This document shows positions 61,527 through 64,000 of a stretch of DNA of 64,000 bases, in pieces (the stretch's first letter is position 1; every line of letters begins with the position of its first letter). The notes under the pieces were generated by a model that had not been told where the DNA came from, made no database searches, and saw only the letters and a program-made list of their open reading frames with translations. The stretch lies in assembly GCA_003022945.1 (NCBI GenBank), contig PXRZ01000003.1, forward strand, positions 23,508-87,507. Direction: 5' to 3'. Position numbers and translations under genes: made by a program. This stretch comes from Halobacteriales archaeon QS_8_69_73 (GTDB lineage Archaea; Halobacteriota; Halobacteria; Halobacteriales; Haloarculaceae).

Positions 61527-62425
61527 TACTTTCGTTGGATGCTGAAGGTCTCCAGCAGCGGCTTCCGGAACAGGACGAGCAGGACCAGCGGCGGCAGCAG
61601 CGTCAGCACCGAGCCGGTCATCGTCAGCGCCCACGCCACCTCGCCGGCCTGTGCCTGACCCCGGAGCCGGCCGAGACCGACCTGTGCGACCTGCAGGTCG
61701 TCGCCGACGATGACCAGCGGCCAGAGGTACTGGTTCCAGGCGTACACGAAGATGATGACCGACACGCCGACGAGGATGCCCTTCGACATGGGAATCAGGA
61801 CACGCCAGAGGAACTCCAGGGGGCCGACGCCGTCGAGCTTGGCGTTCTCGACCAGCGACGGCGGGATGGACAGGAAGTGCTGCCGGAGCACGAACACCGT
61901 GGTCGCGCTGGCGAGGTACGGTACCGTGATGGCGAAAACGGTGTTGTTCCAGCCCAGTCCCGTCACGAGTCGGTACAGCGGGACGAACCGGACCGGCACC
62001 GGCAGCAGCAGCGTGAAGAGGATGAACAGGAACACGAAGTCCTTGTACGGGACACGGTAGTAGACGACCGCCAGCACCGCCAGCAGCGAGACGGCCAGCT
62101 TCCCGACGACGATGACGCTCGCCATCACCAGCGAGTTGAGCATGTACCGGTAGAACTCCAGTTCGACGAGCGCCCGGTAGTAGTTGTCGTAGGCGTTACC
62201 GCCGGGAGCGAGGTCTGCGAGGCCGGTGACGATGCCGGATTCCTTCGTGCTGACGACGATCGCTACCAGCACGGGAAACAGCAGCAGCAGCACCAGCGAA
62301 GCGAGCGCCGCGTGGACCGCGAGGCCGTCCTCGCGGAGCCGCGCGAACCGGTCGCCCGTCCGCTCGCCTCGCAGGTACTCCGCGGCGCGGTTCGGGGCGT
62401 CGACGATCGTCTCGAGTAGCGTCAT
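61526..62425 (-). CDS. ugpE: ABC transporter permease (UgpE/MalG type)
   Basis: A 299-aa permease with six helices. The EAA loop is ENAKLDGVGPLEFLWRVLIP. Upstream NSLVMASVIVVGKLAVSLLA is the usual second core helix. Six nucleotides separate its ATG from the stop of the other permease. Confidence 0.9.
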   Translation of the reverse strand: MTLLETIVDAPNRAAEYLRGERTGDRFARLREDGLAVHAALASLVLLLLFPVLVAIVVSTKESGIVTGLADLAPGGNAYDNYYRALVELEFYRYMLNSLVMASVIVVGKLAVSLLAVLAVVYYRVPYKDFVFLFILFTLLLPVPVRFVPLYRLVTGLGWNNTVFAITVPYLASATTVFVLRQHFLSIPPSLVENAKLDGVGPLEFLWRVLIPMSKGILVGVSVIIFVYAWNQYLWPLVIVGDDLQVAQVGLGRLRGQAQAGEVAWALTMTGSVLTLLPPLVLLVLFRKPLLETFSIQRK

Positions 62426-62431
62426 ATCAGG

Positions 62432-63400
62432 TCATCCTCCGTAGTAGGCGTACTCCTCGGTCACGCGGAACTGCACGTACATCAGCACACCGACGACCAG
62501 GAACAAAACGACCGACTTCGCCGAGGCCGTCCCGAATTCGAAGTTCTGGAGGGCGTCCCGATAGAGGTCGAAGATGAGAATGTTGGTCGCGCCGGCGGGG
62601 CCGCCGTCGGTCATCACGTCGATGAACGCGAAGGTACCGAAGAACGCGTAGATGGTGTTCATGATCGCGAGAAACGCCAGCGTCGGCGACATAATAGGGA
62701 CGTAAATCCGGAGCAGTCGTTCCAGCCGGCCGACGCCGTCGAGCCGCGCCGTCTCGGTCAGCGACCCGGGGATGTTGTTCATCGAGGCGCTCATGAAGAT
62801 GACGTTGTAGCCGACCTGCTTCCAGATCGCGACGACCGTGACGAGGGCGAACGCCTGCGGGCCGCTGCTGAACCAGTCGACGTCGGGCCCGACCGCCTCG
62901 AGCGGTCCGGTGACGTCCACGTCGACCCCGAGCGCCTCGAACGGCCGCTCGAGGAGGCCCAGTGCCGGGTACGGCGGCTCGATCGCCCGCGTGAGCACGC
63001 CGAGGTCGGGGTGGAGCAGGAAGAAGAAAACGAAGCCGGCGACGGCGGGCGGCAGCGCGTACGGCCAGATGGCCGACACCAGGTACAGTCCCTTGCCGAC
63101 TTCGACCTCGTGAATCAGGAAGCTGACCAGAAGCGAAAACGACATGACGCCGACGACGACCGCGACGGCGAACAGGACCGTCAACAGGACGCTCAGGTGG
63201 TACTCCGAGGAGGTCAAAAGCGCCCGGTAGTTCTCGAGACCGACGAAGTCGACTTCGCCGGTGCCGAAGCCGACCTCGAAGAGACTCAACTCGAAGGCCC
63301 GCACGGCGGGGACGTAGAGGAACACCACCGAGACGAGCACCGTCGGTAGCAGTAACGCGGCGGCCTGCCAGCGGCTCTCGAAGACCTCTCGGGTCGCCAT
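62432..63400 (-). CDS. ugpA: ABC transporter permease (UgpA/MalF type)
   Basis: A 322-aa permease with six helices and an extracytoplasmic loop of about 60 residues (PPYPALGLLERPFEALGVDV). The EAA loop is ETARLDGVGRLERLLRIYVP and TDGGPAGATNILIFDLYRDA follows, as in UgpA. It starts directly after the solute-binding protein stop. Confidence 0.9.
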   Translation of the reverse strand: MATREVFESRWQAAALLLPTVLVSVVFLYVPAVRAFELSLFEVGFGTGEVDFVGLENYRALLTSSEYHLSVLLTVLFAVAVVVGVMSFSLLVSFLIHEVEVGKGLYLVSAIWPYALPPAVAGFVFFFLLHPDLGVLTRAIEPPYPALGLLERPFEALGVDVDVTGPLEAVGPDVDWFSSGPQAFALVTVVAIWKQVGYNVIFMSASMNNIPGSLTETARLDGVGRLERLLRIYVPIMSPTLAFLAIMNTIYAFFGTFAFIDVMTDGGPAGATNILIFDLYRDALQNFEFGTASAKSVVLFLVVGVLMYVQFRVTEEYAYYGG

Positions 63401-64000
63401 CTACGAGAGTTCGCCCTCGACTCTGGATTTCATCTTCGAAAGCCCGTTTTCGACGCTCGTATCGCCGTTGAACACCTCGACGGAGGTGTTCTGGACGTAC
63501 TGCTGGCTCTGGCGGGCCGGTTCGACGAGCATCCGTTTCGTCGCCGGGTCATCGGCCGACGCCTGCAGTTGGTCCAGCGCCGTCCGAAACATCGGGTTCT
63601 CCTCGAACCATCCCTCCGACGACAGCTCGTCGACCGCCGTCTGCCGGATGGGGTAGTAGCCGGTGCCCTTGTGCCACTGCTTCTGGACGTCGGGCGAGGC
63701 CATAAACTCGAGGAACGCCCCGATGTCCTCACGACGGTCGTCGGGTAGTCCCGACGGGACGAAAAAGGAGGCCCCACCGATGACCGGGCCGACGCGGTCC
63801 TCGCCGACGGTCGGGTAGAAGGCGTTGTCGACCTCGAAACCGTTCTTCTCGGCGCCGGAGCGGGCGCCGGCGACGAACGCCGTTGACGTCAGAAGCATCG
63901 CCGCTTTCTGCTGCATGAACGCCGACGTCGCCTCCTGCCACGCCTCGATGCCGGGGTTGAGGAAGAGGCCGCCGTCGGCCATCCCACGCCACCACTCGTA
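63401..64000 (-). CDS. ugpB: ABC transporter solute-binding protein (UgpB type), 5' end beyond window
   Basis: The C-terminal 199 or so codons of an extracellular binding protein. AMLLTSTAFVAGARSGAEKN, GASFFVPSGLPDDRREDIGA, FLEFMASPDVQKQWHKGTGY and YYPIRQTAVDE match the family 1 (glycerol phosphate/sugar) binders. The N-terminal signal and lipobox lie off the right edge. Order B-A-E-C is that of glycerol-3-phosphate or sugar importers; the ligand is not certain. Confidence 0.88.
   Translation of the reverse strand, partial: YEWWRGMADGGLFLNPGIEAWQEATSAFMQQKAAMLLTSTAFVAGARSGAEKNGFEVDNAFYPTVGEDRVGPVIGGASFFVPSGLPDDRREDIGAFLEFMASPDVQKQWHKGTGYYPIRQTAVDELSSEGWFEENPMFRTALDQLQASADDPATKRMLVEPARQSQQYVQNTSVEVFNGDTSVENGLSKMKSRVEGELS

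Overview
The window is chromosomal DNA of a halophilic archaeon (class Halobacteria). The grounds are a GC content near 70 percent, Asp/Glu-rich proteins, archaeal-only enzymes (pantoate kinase, phosphopantothenate synthetase, split GMP synthase, prefoldin beta), a halorhodopsin gene, a PGF-CTERM surface protein, Tat lipoproteins, and many leaderless genes with a T-rich TATA element 26-30 nt before the start codon. The genus cannot be fixed from this sequence; the halorhodopsin resembles that of Natronomonas.

Layout. 1-7.8 kb: a minus-strand Mrp-type Na+/H+ antiporter operon (E, F, G, DUF4040, B, C and three D/NuoL-like subunits), genes overlapped by 1-8 nt or nearly abutting. 8-10.4 kb: the archaeal CoA pair (pantoate kinase, phosphopantothenate synthetase) around a membrane protein. 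10.5-25.9 kb: housekeeping and repair genes (Mut7-C nuclease, PolX-PHP, rhomboid, endonuclease V, SDR, glycerate 2-kinase, ArsA/Get3-like ATPase, aminotransferase, CinA) and a lower-GC patch (21.6-22.5 kb) with a TnpB remnant. 25.9-32.5 kb: a DUF4129/DUF58 operon converging on MoxR and DUF2339. 32.6-40 kb: a damaged HtrA-like lipoprotein, CocE-type hydrolase, DsrE-like protein, a damaged halorhodopsin, tRNA-Ser(CGA) with duplicated 3' ends, and a CARDB/PKD surface glycoprotein. 40-46 kb: DUF151, SCP2-like, HNH and DUF192 genes, repeats, citramalate/isopropylmalate synthase and a transposon-end element. 46-52.5 kb: GMP synthase subunit A, DUF2070, prefoldin beta/DUF3194, NmrA-like and FAD oxidoreductases. 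53-60 kb: a damaged formate/nitrite transporter, degraded HNH gene, Hsp20, DUF429, radical SAM, AbrB-PIN toxin-antitoxin remnant and deaminase. 60.4-64 kb: a Ugp-type ABC transporter operon running off the right edge.

Two things stand out. First, about a dozen otherwise well conserved genes carry frame-breaking indels or internal deletions, including halorhodopsin without helix F and a convergent pair that has lost both stop codons; this is either unusual gene decay or an assembly problem and affects how every one of them should be read. Second, a dispersed repeat (43.25 and 60.05 kb) keeps a conserved scaffold while swapping perfect short-loop hairpins at fixed slots, which looks like a structured RNA or a miniature mobile element and has no obvious name.
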